64,000 nt of DNA from an uncultured Bacteroidales bacterium. GTDB lineage: Bacteria; Bacteroidota; Bacteroidia; Bacteroidales; Paludibacteraceae. Made by a program: the position numbers and the translations under genes. Positions 14,998 to 23,110 of the stretch are shown piece after piece (the first letter of the stretch is position 1; every line of letters starts with the position of its first letter). The stretch is taken from assembly GCA_934667275.1 (NCBI GenBank), contig CAKULK010000012.1, positions 6,399-70,398 on the forward strand, in the 5' to 3' direction. The notes under the pieces are model-generated. The model was not told the DNA's origin. It worked only from the letters and a program-made list of their open reading frames with translations, and made no database searches.

Positions 14998-16176
14998 ATG
15001 GTACCCCCCTCTTTGAGGGGGGATGGGGGGAGTCTCACCCCCCTCTCTGAAGGGGTAGTGGGGAATCCTATACCCCCCTCGGAAGGGGGGCTGGGGGGTC
15101 TTATAGCGACCATCGGCGTCTTTGACGGTGTCCATCGCGGACACCGCCTTCTCTTTGAGCAACTGCAGTCCTTGGCTCACGCCGGAGGGGTGCAGCCTGT
15201 CATCTACACGTTCCGTCAGCACCCGTTGGAGGTACTCCGCGGACAGGCACCTGCCATGCTCACCACCATGGAGGAACGTGTTGCCATGTTGCGGCAGTTC
15301 GCAGAGGTCCGGCTTTTGGATTTCCGCGAGGTGCAACACCTCACCGCTGAGGATTTCATGCACCGCCTTCACGATGAGGACGGTGTGCAAACGCTTCTTA
15401 TGGGTTATGACCATCGCTTTGGCTCCGACCGTCTGACGGATTTCGCAGATTATCAACGCCTTGCCGCCCGCGTTGGACTGCAAGTGCGCCACGCCACGGA
15501 GTGTCTGGACGAAGGCTTGCCGGTCAGTTCCTCACGTATCCGTCACCTTATCGAGCAGGGACGGATAGAGGATGCCAACCGCCTTCTTGGCTATCCGTAT
15601 GCCATCTCGGGTGTGGTCGTTCACGGTAACGGCATCGGCAGCACTCTTGGCTTTCCCACTGCCAATATCTCCTACTCCCCGTCCAAACTCCTTCCCCTCT
15701 CCGGCGTTTACTCCGCCACCGTAGATATTCAAGATACACCCTCCTCATCGGACGCAAATAAAGAGGATTGTCTTACCCCCGTAGCAAACACCATACAAAA
15801 TCTATTCCCCCTCTCTGAGGGGGGCAGGGGGAGTTCTCCTCACTATACCGAATCGGGTAGGGAGAGTTCTTCCTGTTCTATGGATAAGGTTAATGGAGAG
15901 ATTAGGGGTAGTCTCCCCCCCTCTATGAGGGGGGCTGGGGGGAGTCCCATGGTTTTTGAAGCAGTTGTCAATATCGGTACCAATCCCACTGTCGGCAACA
16001 CCCGCACCACAGTCGAAGCCCATTTGTTAGACTTTTCGGGTTCTTTGTACGACCATACTTTAACCATTCATTTCCAACGTTTTATCCGTCCCGAGCATCG
16101 TTTCTCCTCTTTGGCTGCCCTTACCGACCAAATCCGCTCTGACCTCCGCACTGCTTTCCCCGCCATATCCGATTAG
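14998..16176 (+). CDS. ribF: Bifunctional riboflavin kinase/FAD synthetase with repeat insertions
   Basis: RibF phosphorylates riboflavin to FMN and adenylates FMN to FAD. The nucleotidyltransferase part carries IATIGVFDGVHRGHRLLFEQ (residues ~36-55) and ILE-type YDHRFG; the kinase part carries GSTLGFPTANISY and later VFEAVVNIGTNPTVGNTRTT. Two stretches are foreign to the family. Residues 1-35 (VPPSLRGDGGS.., TPLSEG.., PPSEGG..) are translated G/C-rich palindromic repeats placed before the first conserved strand. About 70 residues between GVYSATVDIQ and MVFEAVVNIG contain three more repeat translations (PLSEGGRGSS, a degenerate ESGRESS, LPPSMRGAGGS). At 392 residues it is ~80 longer than usual. 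The frame is kept throughout, so it may be functional; the true start could be inside the repeats. Confidence 0.93.
   Translation: MVPPSLRGDGGSLTPLSEGVVGNPIPPSEGGLGGLIATIGVFDGVHRGHRLLFEQLQSLAHAGGVQPVIYTFRQHPLEVLRGQAPAMLTTMEERVAMLRQFAEVRLLDFREVQHLTAEDFMHRLHDEDGVQTLLMGYDHRFGSDRLTDFADYQRLAARVGLQVRHATECLDEGLPVSSSRIRHLIEQGRIEDANRLLGYPYAISGVVVHGNGIGSTLGFPTANISYSPSKLLPLSGVYSATVDIQDTPSSSDANKEDCLTPVANTIQNLFPLSEGGRGSSPHYTESGRESSSCSMDKVNGEIRGSLPPSMRGAGGSPMVFEAVVNIGTNPTVGNTRTTVEAHLLDFSGSLYDHTLTIHFQRFIRPEHRFSSLAALTDQIRSDLRTAFPAISD
15003..15101. repeat. Three G/C-rich palindromic repeat units at the ribF start
   Basis: Consensus CCCCCTCTnTGAGGGGG followed by nTGGGGGGAGTC, at 15003-15037, 15037-15068 and 15072-15101. 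Each has a C-run/G-run hairpin plus a trailing G-tract. They are REP/MITE-like and overlap the 5' coding end of ribF. Confidence 0.85.
15805..15948. repeat. Palindromic repeats inside the ribF kinase domain
   Basis: Units at 15805-15839 and 15913-15948 match the ribF start repeats (CCCCCTCTCTGAGGGGGGC then GGGGGAGT). A decayed unit lies between them at 15842-15873. All are read through in the ribF frame. Confidence 0.85.
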
Positions 16177-16230
16177 TGCCAGCAGCCTCAATATATCATC
16201 TCAATCACCAACAATTAAAAACCACATACC

Positions 16231-17397
16231 ATGAGCCAGCAATCCGCACTTTCCAATTATACTGAGGCAGTCCGTGCCATTAAGGATGCCATTCTTCAAA
16301 GCCGTTACCGCGCTGCCCGTAGTGTCAACCGCGAGGCATTATCCTTGGACTATTACGTAGGCAAATACATCTCCGAGCACAGCCGCAACCAATGGGGCAC
16401 AGGTGCCATTGCTACCATCTCCAAACAACTCCAACAGGAACTCCCTGGTCTCCGAGGCTTCTCAGAGACGAGTCTGCGAAAGATGCGTGTCTTTTATGAA
16501 GCATGGCAACAGGTCTTTGAAGATTGTGCGTTACCAACGCACGAAATTCGACCATTGACAATGGTCGAAAATCAGCCGTTGATGACGGCTGATTTAGGAA
16601 TAAGACCGTTATTGCCTGTAAATGAGAAGATTATAATTCAGCCGTTAACAACGGCTAAATTAACGGAGGATGAGTTAAAGCGTTTCTTGGCTATACCTTT
16701 TACTCTGCATTATGAGTTAATTCTCAAGACTACCTCTCTGCAAGAGCGTCTCTACTACATAGAGCGGGCTGCCAAAGAGTTCTGGTCGGTAGAGAAACTG
16801 CAGTACAATCTCCGCGAGGACTTGTACCACAAGCAGGCGTCCATGCCCAACAATTTCGCCCGCACTATTACGCAGGAGGAGCAGCAACGCCGTGCTTTGC
16901 AGGCGTTCCGCAACGAATACCTGTTGGATTTCATTACCATAGACGACCCCGATGCCTGCGACGAGAAACGGGTAGAGGACGCTATCGTGCACAATATCCG
17001 CAAGTTTATTATGGCATTGGGCGGAGAGTTCTCTTTTATGGGCAACCAATACCGCCTTGTGGTGGACGAGAAAGAGTACTTTATCGATTTGCTGTTCTAT
17101 CACCGCCGCTTGCAATCGTTGGTGGCTATCGAACTCAAATACGGCGACTTCAAACCCGAGTACGTCGGCAAACTCAATTTCTACCTGTCCGCTCTGGACG
17201 ATATGGTCCGCTTACCCAATGAGAATCCGAGTATCGGAGTCATCCTTTGCCGCGGCAAAAGCGAAAAGACGGTCGAATACGCCCTTCGTGATACCACCAA
17301 GCCCATGGGCGTAGCCACATACAAAGCCGCCAACGAACTCCCCGCCGAGTACTCCCAAGCTCTTCTGCCCATCGACAGCCTCAAAGAGTTACTTTGA
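16231..17397 (+). CDS. YhcG-type PDDEXK nuclease domain protein (DUF1016)
   Basis: The 388-residue product has the two-part DUF1016 layout. The helical N-terminal domain includes SLDYYVGKYISEHSRNQWGT and LRGFSETSLRKMRVFYEAW; the C-terminal nuclease core includes EYFIDLLFYHRRLQSLVAIE with D...ExK (IELK), then GKLNFYLSALDD and GVILCRGKSE. This is the YhcG family, linked to mobile and defence regions. The linker at residues ~100-145 is unusual: its DNA is made of short perfect palindromes, and the peptide repeats I/R-x-PL-x-TA (RPLTMV, QPLMTADL, QPLTTAKL). No system partners are adjacent. Catalytic residues look intact. Confidence 0.88.
   Translation: MSQQSALSNYTEAVRAIKDAILQSRYRAARSVNREALSLDYYVGKYISEHSRNQWGTGAIATISKQLQQELPGLRGFSETSLRKMRVFYEAWQQVFEDCALPTHEIRPLTMVENQPLMTADLGIRPLLPVNEKIIIQPLTTAKLTEDELKRFLAIPFTLHYELILKTTSLQERLYYIERAAKEFWSVEKLQYNLREDLYHKQASMPNNFARTITQEEQQRRALQAFRNEYLLDFITIDDPDACDEKRVEDAIVHNIRKFIMALGGEFSFMGNQYRLVVDEKEYFIDLLFYHRRLQSLVAIELKYGDFKPEYVGKLNFYLSALDDMVRLPNENPSIGVILCRGKSEKTVEYALRDTTKPMGVATYKAANELPAEYSQALLPIDSLKELL
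16526..16656. repeat. Four short palindromes in the YhcG linker
   Basis: GTGCGTT-ACC-AACGCAC (16526-16542), CGACCATT-GAC-AATGGTCG (16549-16567), ATCAGCCGT-TGATG-ACGGCTGAT (16571-16593) and AGCCGTT-AAC-AACGGCT (16640-16656). Stems are 7-9 bp with loops of 3-5 bases, all inside the reading frame. Confidence 0.9.
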
Positions 17398-17469
17398 TTG
17401 CTATTCTTCAATAAATAGAAGGAGACTGTATTTGTATTCTTTGAGGAGTTATGCGATGTGCAAGCCCAA

Positions 17470-17501
17470 GTTGTGTATGTCGTTTTTTTATCGTATCTTT
17501 G
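17470..17501 (+). promoter_or_regulatory. Promoter of the DUF7935-DUF6452-DUF6048 operon
   Basis: GTTG (17470-17473), 20 bases and TATCTTTG (17494-17501). Confidence 0.65.
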
Positions 17502-17579
17502 CAGTCCGAATAATCGAACAACACCTGCAAGGTAAGGTTTGTCGGTTGTAAACGAAAGTTAATCTCTGACGATTGTCTT

Positions 17580-18092
17580 ATGATAGAAGTCTTGAAATAT
17601 TCCATTCCCGCGCTCACCGTATTGTTGGCAACGTGGATTGTGATGCACAAACTCTTCAAAAACGAAGAGCAGAAACGACTTTGGGAACTGAAACGCCTTT
17701 CGCAAAAGGAAATTTCGCCCATTCGCATGCGTGCGTACGAGCGTTTGTCACTCTTGTTGGAGCGCACCACGCCCGAACACATGTTGGTGGATATGAATCT
17801 TGGTGAGATGACTATTTTGCAAGTACAGCAGCGTTTGATGCAGACCTTGCGATTGGAGTACGACCACAACCTGAGCCAGCAAATTTACGTGAGTGATGAG
17901 GTGTGGAACCAAATCACCAATGCCAAAGAGCAGATGGTGGCATTTGTGAATAGCATTGCGCAGCAGATGCCGCAGGGGAGTAGTGCGCTCGACTATGCCA
18001 AAGTGCTGATTACGGCGTATTCGTCTAATGGCGAAACGGCTAACGACAAAGCCCTTCAGGCTTTGAAAGACGAAGCACGTTCTCTGTTATAG
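17580..18092 (+). CDS. DUF7935-like membrane-anchored protein
   Basis: The 170-residue product has one N-terminal membrane helix (VLKYSIPALTVLLATWIVMH), then a cytoplasmic helical part with the Bacteroidetes-typical stretch ISPIRMRAYERLSLLLERTT and EYDHNLSQQIYVSDEVWNQI. This matches the conserved, uncharacterised DUF7935 family. It is first in a three-gene operon with a lipoprotein and an outer-membrane-type protein, which suggests an envelope-related role. No function is known. Confidence 0.75.
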   Translation: MIEVLKYSIPALTVLLATWIVMHKLFKNEEQKRLWELKRLSQKEISPIRMRAYERLSLLLERTTPEHMLVDMNLGEMTILQVQQRLMQTLRLEYDHNLSQQIYVSDEVWNQITNAKEQMVAFVNSIAQQMPQGSSALDYAKVLITAYSSNGETANDKALQALKDEARSLL

Positions 18093-18100
18093 TATTGATA

Positions 18101-18577
18101 ATGAAAAGGTTACTTGGATACGTAGCATTGGGTTGTGTGTTCTTGTTGATGGCTTGTGAACCCGAAACCACTTGTCACCAGGATATGGCGACAACCATGG
18201 TGGTTACTCTGCGCGCGGATTCTATGGATGTTGAAGGAAACGTCCATACCTACGCGGCTTGGGATAGCCTGTATGTGCTTGGGGTAGGCGCAGAAACGGT
18301 GCTGTATAGTTCGGGTAGCATCGCACAGATTGGGCTCACTTTGCGCCCCGATACCACCGAGACTGCCTATCTAATGCGCTATCACAATCAAATAGACACT
18401 CTTATTATTGCCCATACACCGAGGTCGCAGTATGTCAGTTTGGCATGTGGATGCGCTGTGTATCATACTATTACGGGTGCACACTCCACCGACTTTCGTG
18501 TGGATAGCGTTTCCATAATCAATGCCTCCGTCGAAACTGTGGCGCAGGAAAACCTACGAATTTATATGCACGAGTGA
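18101..18577 (+). CDS. DUF6452 family lipoprotein
   Basis: The 158-residue product from ATG 18101 has a lipobox (VFLLMACEPETTC). The mature part is beta-rich with regularly placed Thr/Ser and a CGC motif (SLACGCAVYHTI). It matches the DUF6452 family, which is found next to DUF6048 in Bacteroidetes. Its stop overlaps the GTG start of the next gene by 4 bases. Function unknown; probably a periplasm-facing outer-membrane lipoprotein. Confidence 0.75.
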   Translation: MKRLLGYVALGCVFLLMACEPETTCHQDMATTMVVTLRADSMDVEGNVHTYAAWDSLYVLGVGAETVLYSSGSIAQIGLTLRPDTTETAYLMRYHNQIDTLIIAHTPRSQYVSLACGCAVYHTITGAHSTDFRVDSVSIINASVETVAQENLRIYMHE

Positions 18578-19224
18578 AACGCATTCGCCTGCTCATATTA
18601 TTGTTTTTGTGTAGCACCGCTATGGTGTCGAATGCGCGTGAGTATGCTGATACGGCTGTCTATCAGGGGCTTAGCATCAAATTAGACTTGGCTACACCTA
18701 TCATCGAGGCCGCGCGCTCGCGGGGAAAAGTACAAAACTACGAACTTGCAATAAATGTCCGCTTGGCCAAGCGGTGGTACCCGACGTTGGAATTGGGCTA
18801 CTCGCAGGCAGACTGCATTTCAGATGGCGGACACCATGCCGGATTGGGCGGCTTTGGTCGCATAGGTTTGGATATCAGTGCATTAAAGAAAGGCGTATCC
18901 GAGAATTGCCTTATGGTTGGTTTGCGTGTAGGAACCTCCTACCAATCCTATCAACTGACCGATGTGGTGCAGAATGTAGATTATTGGCAGGCGGGCACCG
19001 TCTCGTTCTTTAACCAACAGCATTGGGATGCATGGGGCGAAATCGTGGCAGGCTGTCAAGTGCAGGTTTGGCGCGGTTTTCAAATGGGGTGGTATGTCCG
19101 CATGAAAGTTCTCTTCACCCGTACCGATAAGAATGGCGGTCCTCTCCCGTATTATATGCCGGGGTTCGGTTTCCGTGATGATACCAATTGGGGACTGAAC
19201 TACTATCTTGGTTGGAAATTCTAA
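18574..19224 (+). CDS. DUF6048 family outer-membrane-type protein
   Basis: The 216-residue product from a GTG overlapping the previous stop has a signal peptide (KRIRLLILLFLCSTAMVSNA) and beta-barrel-like strands (RWYPTLELGYSQADCI, GRIGLDISALKKG, CLMVGLRVGTSYQSYQ, NWGLNYYLGWKF). The C-terminal aromatic residue fits outer-membrane insertion. The DUF6452-DUF6048 pair is conserved in the phylum and probably forms an envelope complex; the function is unknown. Confidence 0.78.
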   Translation: MKRIRLLILLFLCSTAMVSNAREYADTAVYQGLSIKLDLATPIIEAARSRGKVQNYELAINVRLAKRWYPTLELGYSQADCISDGGHHAGLGGFGRIGLDISALKKGVSENCLMVGLRVGTSYQSYQLTDVVQNVDYWQAGTVSFFNQQHWDAWGEIVAGCQVQVWRGFQMGWYVRMKVLFTRTDKNGGPLPYYMPGFGFRDDTNWGLNYYLGWKF

Positions 19225-19233
19225 CAACAGAAA

Positions 19234-19265
19234 AGGCTCCTGAGTATCACTCAGGAGCCTTTTTT
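19234..19265. terminator. Bidirectional terminator
   Basis: AGGCTCCTGAGT and ACTCAGGAGCCT pair around ATC, with A-run and T-run on opposite sides. It serves the convergent genes ending at 19224 (+) and 19280 (-). Confidence 0.88.
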
Positions 19266-19279
19266 GTATAGGAAATACG

Positions 19280-21118
19280 TTATAGTGCCATCTTATACGT
19301 GTCTGCTTTCCCGTTGACTGACACTTGCAGTACGTACACCCCGCGCATCAGGGCATCTAATTCTATCGTCGGGGCTGTAGTCTGTAGCAGGCATCTTCCG
19401 CTCATGTCATACAACTTTGCTTCTGCGCCCGCGTCAAGTGTCAGGGTGCGTCCTTGTAGCGTGAAGTATTTGTTTGTAAGCACATTCTCAACACCGGTCC
19501 CTTCTTTGTTGTACTTGCAATTATAGCGTGCGTAGAATGGTTGATAGTCTCCCATTGCGGTATATACGCATTCTCCTTGTTGGTAGGCACACAAAAGGGC
19601 ATATGAGTAACTGCCGGGGAGACCATATCCGCCTGTCTGCAACAATCCTTGTTGAGTGCCTACGCCCCAAACCCAGTTGGTGCTGTCACCTTCAGGGCGA
19701 TACTCATCGGGTACAATGCGGATGCACATATGTATTCTGCTTGGGTCTAACGGACCCGTTGCGTCCACTACCACGCGCTGTGTCTTTATAGATGGCGCAT
19801 TGTTAAGCCCAGCGAACACCGTCAATGTGTCACCTGTCTTGGCACCAAAGTCATATAGCAGATATTCGCTGTCTTCATAATGGAAATACACTTTGTCATC
19901 TTCTGTGGTGCGCATTGCTCCAACATATTGAATGTCACCGCTTTTCCATGACGGTTGGCATAGTATCTGCCTGTATTTCTGTGCATTGATAATGGTATCT
20001 TCCGACAATGTATAAAGCCACGTACGTTGTTCTGTTTCCTCGCCGTTGGCACTTCCTCTAAACTCGAACACATTCCACTGGTCACACCATTGGGCTTTAT
20101 CTGCTTTCTGTTCACATAGGCACCAAGCACCCTTTCTCGATTGTTCTTCGGGGTTCATCTCATACAGCAGTTTGCCATTTTTGCATGCGCAAACAAGGCT
20201 CCGCTCACGTAGGCTAAAGGGGGTGGTTCTCGTAATCAACTGAAAGAAATCACCTGCAAATAGGTTGTTGCCACAAGTGCCTATGCCTTCCGCATACTCC
20301 ATACCGTTATCAAACACCCATTTCTTGTACTCTTTCCCGTCTTGCAATACGATGGTTTCTATCTTTGTAACATGCACAGAATCAGACAATGTCCCCTCTT
20401 TGGTGTTGGCAAAACACTCGCTGTCGTTCACTTCATATATATACGCGAGCCCGTCTCCCACTTTAAGGCTAAAATCGTACAGAACCAGGTCTTTCTTGGT
20501 GCAATCGCCGCTATAGAGCAGAACCTTCTTGTCTTCCTCACGCAAAAAGATGTTCTTTTCATATTGCAGATAATGCTTTTCGTTAATCATAGTATCTTTC
20601 TGTGCCTCAGTTCGATACAGATGATATTCATAGTCTGTTGTATCTCGTCCTTCAATATGGTATTCCAACTTCTCATACATAGTTCTGCATAAACCGGGTA
20701 ACATCGGGAACAAGGTGTTGTCTTCAACAGGGTCTGTTTGGGCATTTTTGTTAATTGTAAACTGCCCTCTCACTTCTGTGCCTGCTGAATTGACACGGAT
20801 AGTATAAGTACCATTCTCCTTGATATGCAGCGCAGTCGATACGGAGAATCGTTGGGCAGTGATAGCGGCACCGGTAGCCTCTTCATACACCTTGACGGAT
20901 GCTTCCTCACCTGTTCCCACTAACACCGTGATGGCTGTCCCGTATTGTATCACGCGAAAACGGCGCGGGTCGGGTGGGGTGCCGCCATGGTCAGGGTCAT
21001 CCCCTCCTGTCGGACTTTGTACGATACGCAACACGACATCAGTCCCGCCTGCGCGTTGAGCGCAGATGTTGCAAATGCCAAATAGGCACATTGCAATCAG
21101 TAGCAAATTCTTTTTCAT
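19280..21118 (-). CDS. Large secreted protein with T9SS-type sorting tail
   Basis: The 612-residue product from ATG 21118 has a signal peptide (MKKNLLLIAMCLFGICNICA). A short Pro/Gly-rich linker and an Ig-like segment (~residues 50-125) follow. The middle holds two copies of a module built around 'dt.i....Y.....q........V.Y....d...LYDFsLK.GD' (KKDLVLYDFSLKVGDGL and EYLLYDFGAKTGDTLTVF). The C-terminus (LTLDAGAEAKLYDMSGRCLL then GVYVLQVSVNGKADTYKMAL) is a Por/type A sorting domain for the type IX system. Ligand or enzyme activity is not recognised. It is a single-gene unit. Confidence 0.78.
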   Translation of the reverse strand: MKKNLLLIAMCLFGICNICAQRAGGTDVVLRIVQSPTGGDDPDHGGTPPDPRRFRVIQYGTAITVLVGTGEEASVKVYEEATGAAITAQRFSVSTALHIKENGTYTIRVNSAGTEVRGQFTINKNAQTDPVEDNTLFPMLPGLCRTMYEKLEYHIEGRDTTDYEYHLYRTEAQKDTMINEKHYLQYEKNIFLREEDKKVLLYSGDCTKKDLVLYDFSLKVGDGLAYIYEVNDSECFANTKEGTLSDSVHVTKIETIVLQDGKEYKKWVFDNGMEYAEGIGTCGNNLFAGDFFQLITRTTPFSLRERSLVCACKNGKLLYEMNPEEQSRKGAWCLCEQKADKAQWCDQWNVFEFRGSANGEETEQRTWLYTLSEDTIINAQKYRQILCQPSWKSGDIQYVGAMRTTEDDKVYFHYEDSEYLLYDFGAKTGDTLTVFAGLNNAPSIKTQRVVVDATGPLDPSRIHMCIRIVPDEYRPEGDSTNWVWGVGTQQGLLQTGGYGLPGSYSYALLCAYQQGECVYTAMGDYQPFYARYNCKYNKEGTGVENVLTNKYFTLQGRTLTLDAGAEAKLYDMSGRCLLQTTAPTIELDALMRGVYVLQVSVNGKADTYKMAL

Positions 21119-21174
21119 AAGCATTACTTGTTTTAGTTGTTGGTTACGATTTATATCGCGTTAATTTTCGAGTG

Positions 21175-21206
21175 CAAAATTACTGCTTTTGCGTGGATGC
21201 GCCAAG
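21175..21206 (-). promoter_or_regulatory. Promoter of the 612-aa secreted protein
   Basis: On the minus strand CTTG (21203-21206), 20 bases and TAATTTTG (21175-21182). Confidence 0.6.
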
Positions 21207-21306
21207 AAAAGTGTGCACACAATCGAAAATCGTAACTTACTGTTTATGAATGTATTATCATTTTGTTACGCACACAAATGCTGTTTTTCAGGCAGAGGAA
21301 CTTGCA

Positions 21307-22806
21307 TCAAACGGACATTTGGAGCAATGTTTGGCGGAGATTGGCTGCTGTGGAACCTAACTTGTTGGCAATCCTTCCTTTGGTGGTGCGAATGCCGTTG
21401 GAAGAGTGGTAAATATATTCTGCTAATTGTGACAAAGTGGCATCTTCATACAGGAGCAGATAAATGCAAAATTTTATCTCATATTCTTGCAGATTTTTCT
21501 GTTCCAATGCATGACAGAGTGGCAGGAAAGTCGGTTGAAGGTCGTGTTTGAGTGTGGTATAGTCGTTCCACTCTTTGCGCGGTTCGGGATAGACGGAACG
21601 CAGGTGGCGAACTTGTAGCATAAAATCTTCCGTATGGTCTGCGAACAATGCCTCATTCATCTGTTGTAGGGTTTGTTGATTGTTTTCCAAGGTATCTGCT
21701 TGTTGCTGAATGAGTATATCTTGTTTTTGCAAAAGGGCATCTTTTTGCGTGACGAGGTGCCGGTGTCGGAAACTTGACACCAATAGCACGATACATTCTG
21801 TGCAAAGTATCACCATCAAAATGTAGATTACTATCTTCAATATGCGCTCAGGGTCAGAATCGGTGAGGTACTCCTCGCATTGTACGGCTGCTATGCTATA
21901 TTGGCTGCGTATGGTGCCGCGTTCGCGGCTCACATCTTCGCGCAGGTGGGCATAGTAGGCTGCCATTTCCACGTTGTTTGTCTTCGCGGCTTCTTCTATC
22001 AATGTGTAGCACGCATTCGAGATATAGGTCGGGTCGGTGGAGTGGGTGGCGATATAGTAGGCGTAGGGATATGATTTTTCGGGTGTATGCAATCCTTCGT
22101 ATGTCTGGATTATCTTCATGCAGGTGTAACTGCGGCTCTCACCTTCTCGCTGATTGTCAAGTGCTTGCATATAATAAACGAGGGCGGAATCATACGCTTG
22201 CCTGTTCTGGAAATACGTACCGCGCACTTCTGCAACGCGGGCGGAGTAGGCACTTCCCAAATGGAAAGATTGTGCTTGTCGCCACAAACTGTCCGCCACT
22301 GCATAATGCCGCATTTGGCTATGGTTCTCGCTGAGATAGAGCAACCCGTAGGCATAATATAAGGTGTCGCCGCTCTCGTGAAAGGCTTCGGTGGAGCGTT
22401 CATTGAAGATAAGCGCAAGGCTGTCTTCCCCTGCGTTGGAGCAGATATATGCCATGCACGCGTTCACGCGCCCGCGGCGGATGGGGTCGCTCGGTTTCAG
22501 GCGGTCGCAGGCGATATAGTATGCCGCGGCTTGGTCGGGGAGGGTGCAACTGTCCTCTAAGTATCGTCCTAAGAAATAGTAGGCATCGGCAAGGGCGTTG
22601 CGATAGCAGAGCCTGCCTGTGGGAGTGTTTAGTGTCTGAATGGCAACGCGTAGTGCTGTCGTATCGGAATAGAGCCGAGAGGCTGTGTCCATGCTATCCG
22701 CCTCTGCCACAATGCGTTGCGCCTCTTGTACTTGTACCGAGGGGGTACAAGAAATGGCAAATAACGCCCAAAAACAAACAATCAATATGTGGAACAAGCA
22801 TTTCAA
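21307..22806 (-). CDS. TPR-containing membrane regulator with C-terminal HTH
   Basis: I place the start at a TTG (22806) giving LKCLFHILIVCFWALFAISC, a lipoprotein-like signal. The longer frame to 22839 also lacks an ATG and overlaps the promoter -7 box. The ~499-residue product has TPR-like helices (~50-310), one membrane helix (ILKIVIYILMVILCTECIVL, ~325-345), a coiled coil (KDALLQKQDILIQQQADTLE), and a C-terminal LuxR/HTH-like domain (EIKFCIYLLLYEDATLSQLA ... STAANLRQTLLQM). This is the architecture of Bacteroidetes TPR transcription regulators, which sense something in the periplasm and act on nearby genes. The divergent secreted-protein gene at 23111 is a candidate target. Confidence 0.8.
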   Translation of the reverse strand: MKCLFHILIVCFWALFAISCTPSVQVQEAQRIVAEADSMDTASRLYSDTTALRVAIQTLNTPTGRLCYRNALADAYYFLGRYLEDSCTLPDQAAAYYIACDRLKPSDPIRRGRVNACMAYICSNAGEDSLALIFNERSTEAFHESGDTLYYAYGLLYLSENHSQMRHYAVADSLWRQAQSFHLGSAYSARVAEVRGTYFQNRQAYDSALVYYMQALDNQREGESRSYTCMKIIQTYEGLHTPEKSYPYAYYIATHSTDPTYISNACYTLIEEAAKTNNVEMAAYYAHLREDVSRERGTIRSQYSIAAVQCEEYLTDSDPERILKIVIYILMVILCTECIVLLVSSFRHRHLVTQKDALLQKQDILIQQQADTLENNQQTLQQMNEALFADHTEDFMLQVRHLRSVYPEPRKEWNDYTTLKHDLQPTFLPLCHALEQKNLQEYEIKFCIYLLLYEDATLSQLAEYIYHSSNGIRTTKGRIANKLGSTAANLRQTLLQMSV

Positions 22807-22836
22807 GGTATCATAAATAGCAATAAAACCTATCCG

Positions 22837-22868
22837 CAAAGGTACACAAAAATTTCAATATGTGCAAC
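22837..22868 (-). promoter_or_regulatory. Promoter of the TPR regulator
   Basis: On the minus strand GTTG (22865-22868), 20 bases and TACCTTTG (22837-22844). The predicted start site is near 22830, 24 bases upstream of the TTG start chosen for the gene. Confidence 0.7.
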
Positions 22869-23023
22869 TAATGTGAATGAATATCATTCTTTTGGAGGTA
22901 CATCCGCAACTGAATATCTATGCACTTGTATCCGTTTTGACGCAAACAAGTGTGCATGGTGAAAGGAAAATTGGCATTGATTTTGCCAAAAATATATGTT
23001 TTTCATTTGTTTTGTATCATTTA
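22869..23023. other. Divergent intergenic region with imperfect inverted repeats
   Basis: Between the two divergent promoters lie GAATGAATATCATTC (about 22874-22888) and a longer imperfect dyad, ATGCACTTGT pairing with ACAAGTG/TGCAT (about 22920-22957). Either could be an operator. No gene was seen. Confidence 0.4.
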
Positions 23024-23055
23024 TTTGTGTATGTGGAATATATGTTGTACCTTTG
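23024..23055 (+). promoter_or_regulatory. Promoter of the 651-aa repeat protein
   Basis: TTTG (23024-23027), 20 bases and TACCTTTG (23048-23055). Confidence 0.8.
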
Positions 23056-23110
23056 TGCTTGTAACAAGTGTGGTTTGTCTGATTTAAGATTATAAGAAAG
23101 GTATATGTGT

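Noticed and set aside
14902..15492. Minus-strand gene made of Pro-rich repeats opposite ribF
   Set aside because: The peptide arises from the complement of the palindromic repeats and from antisense of conserved RibF motifs.
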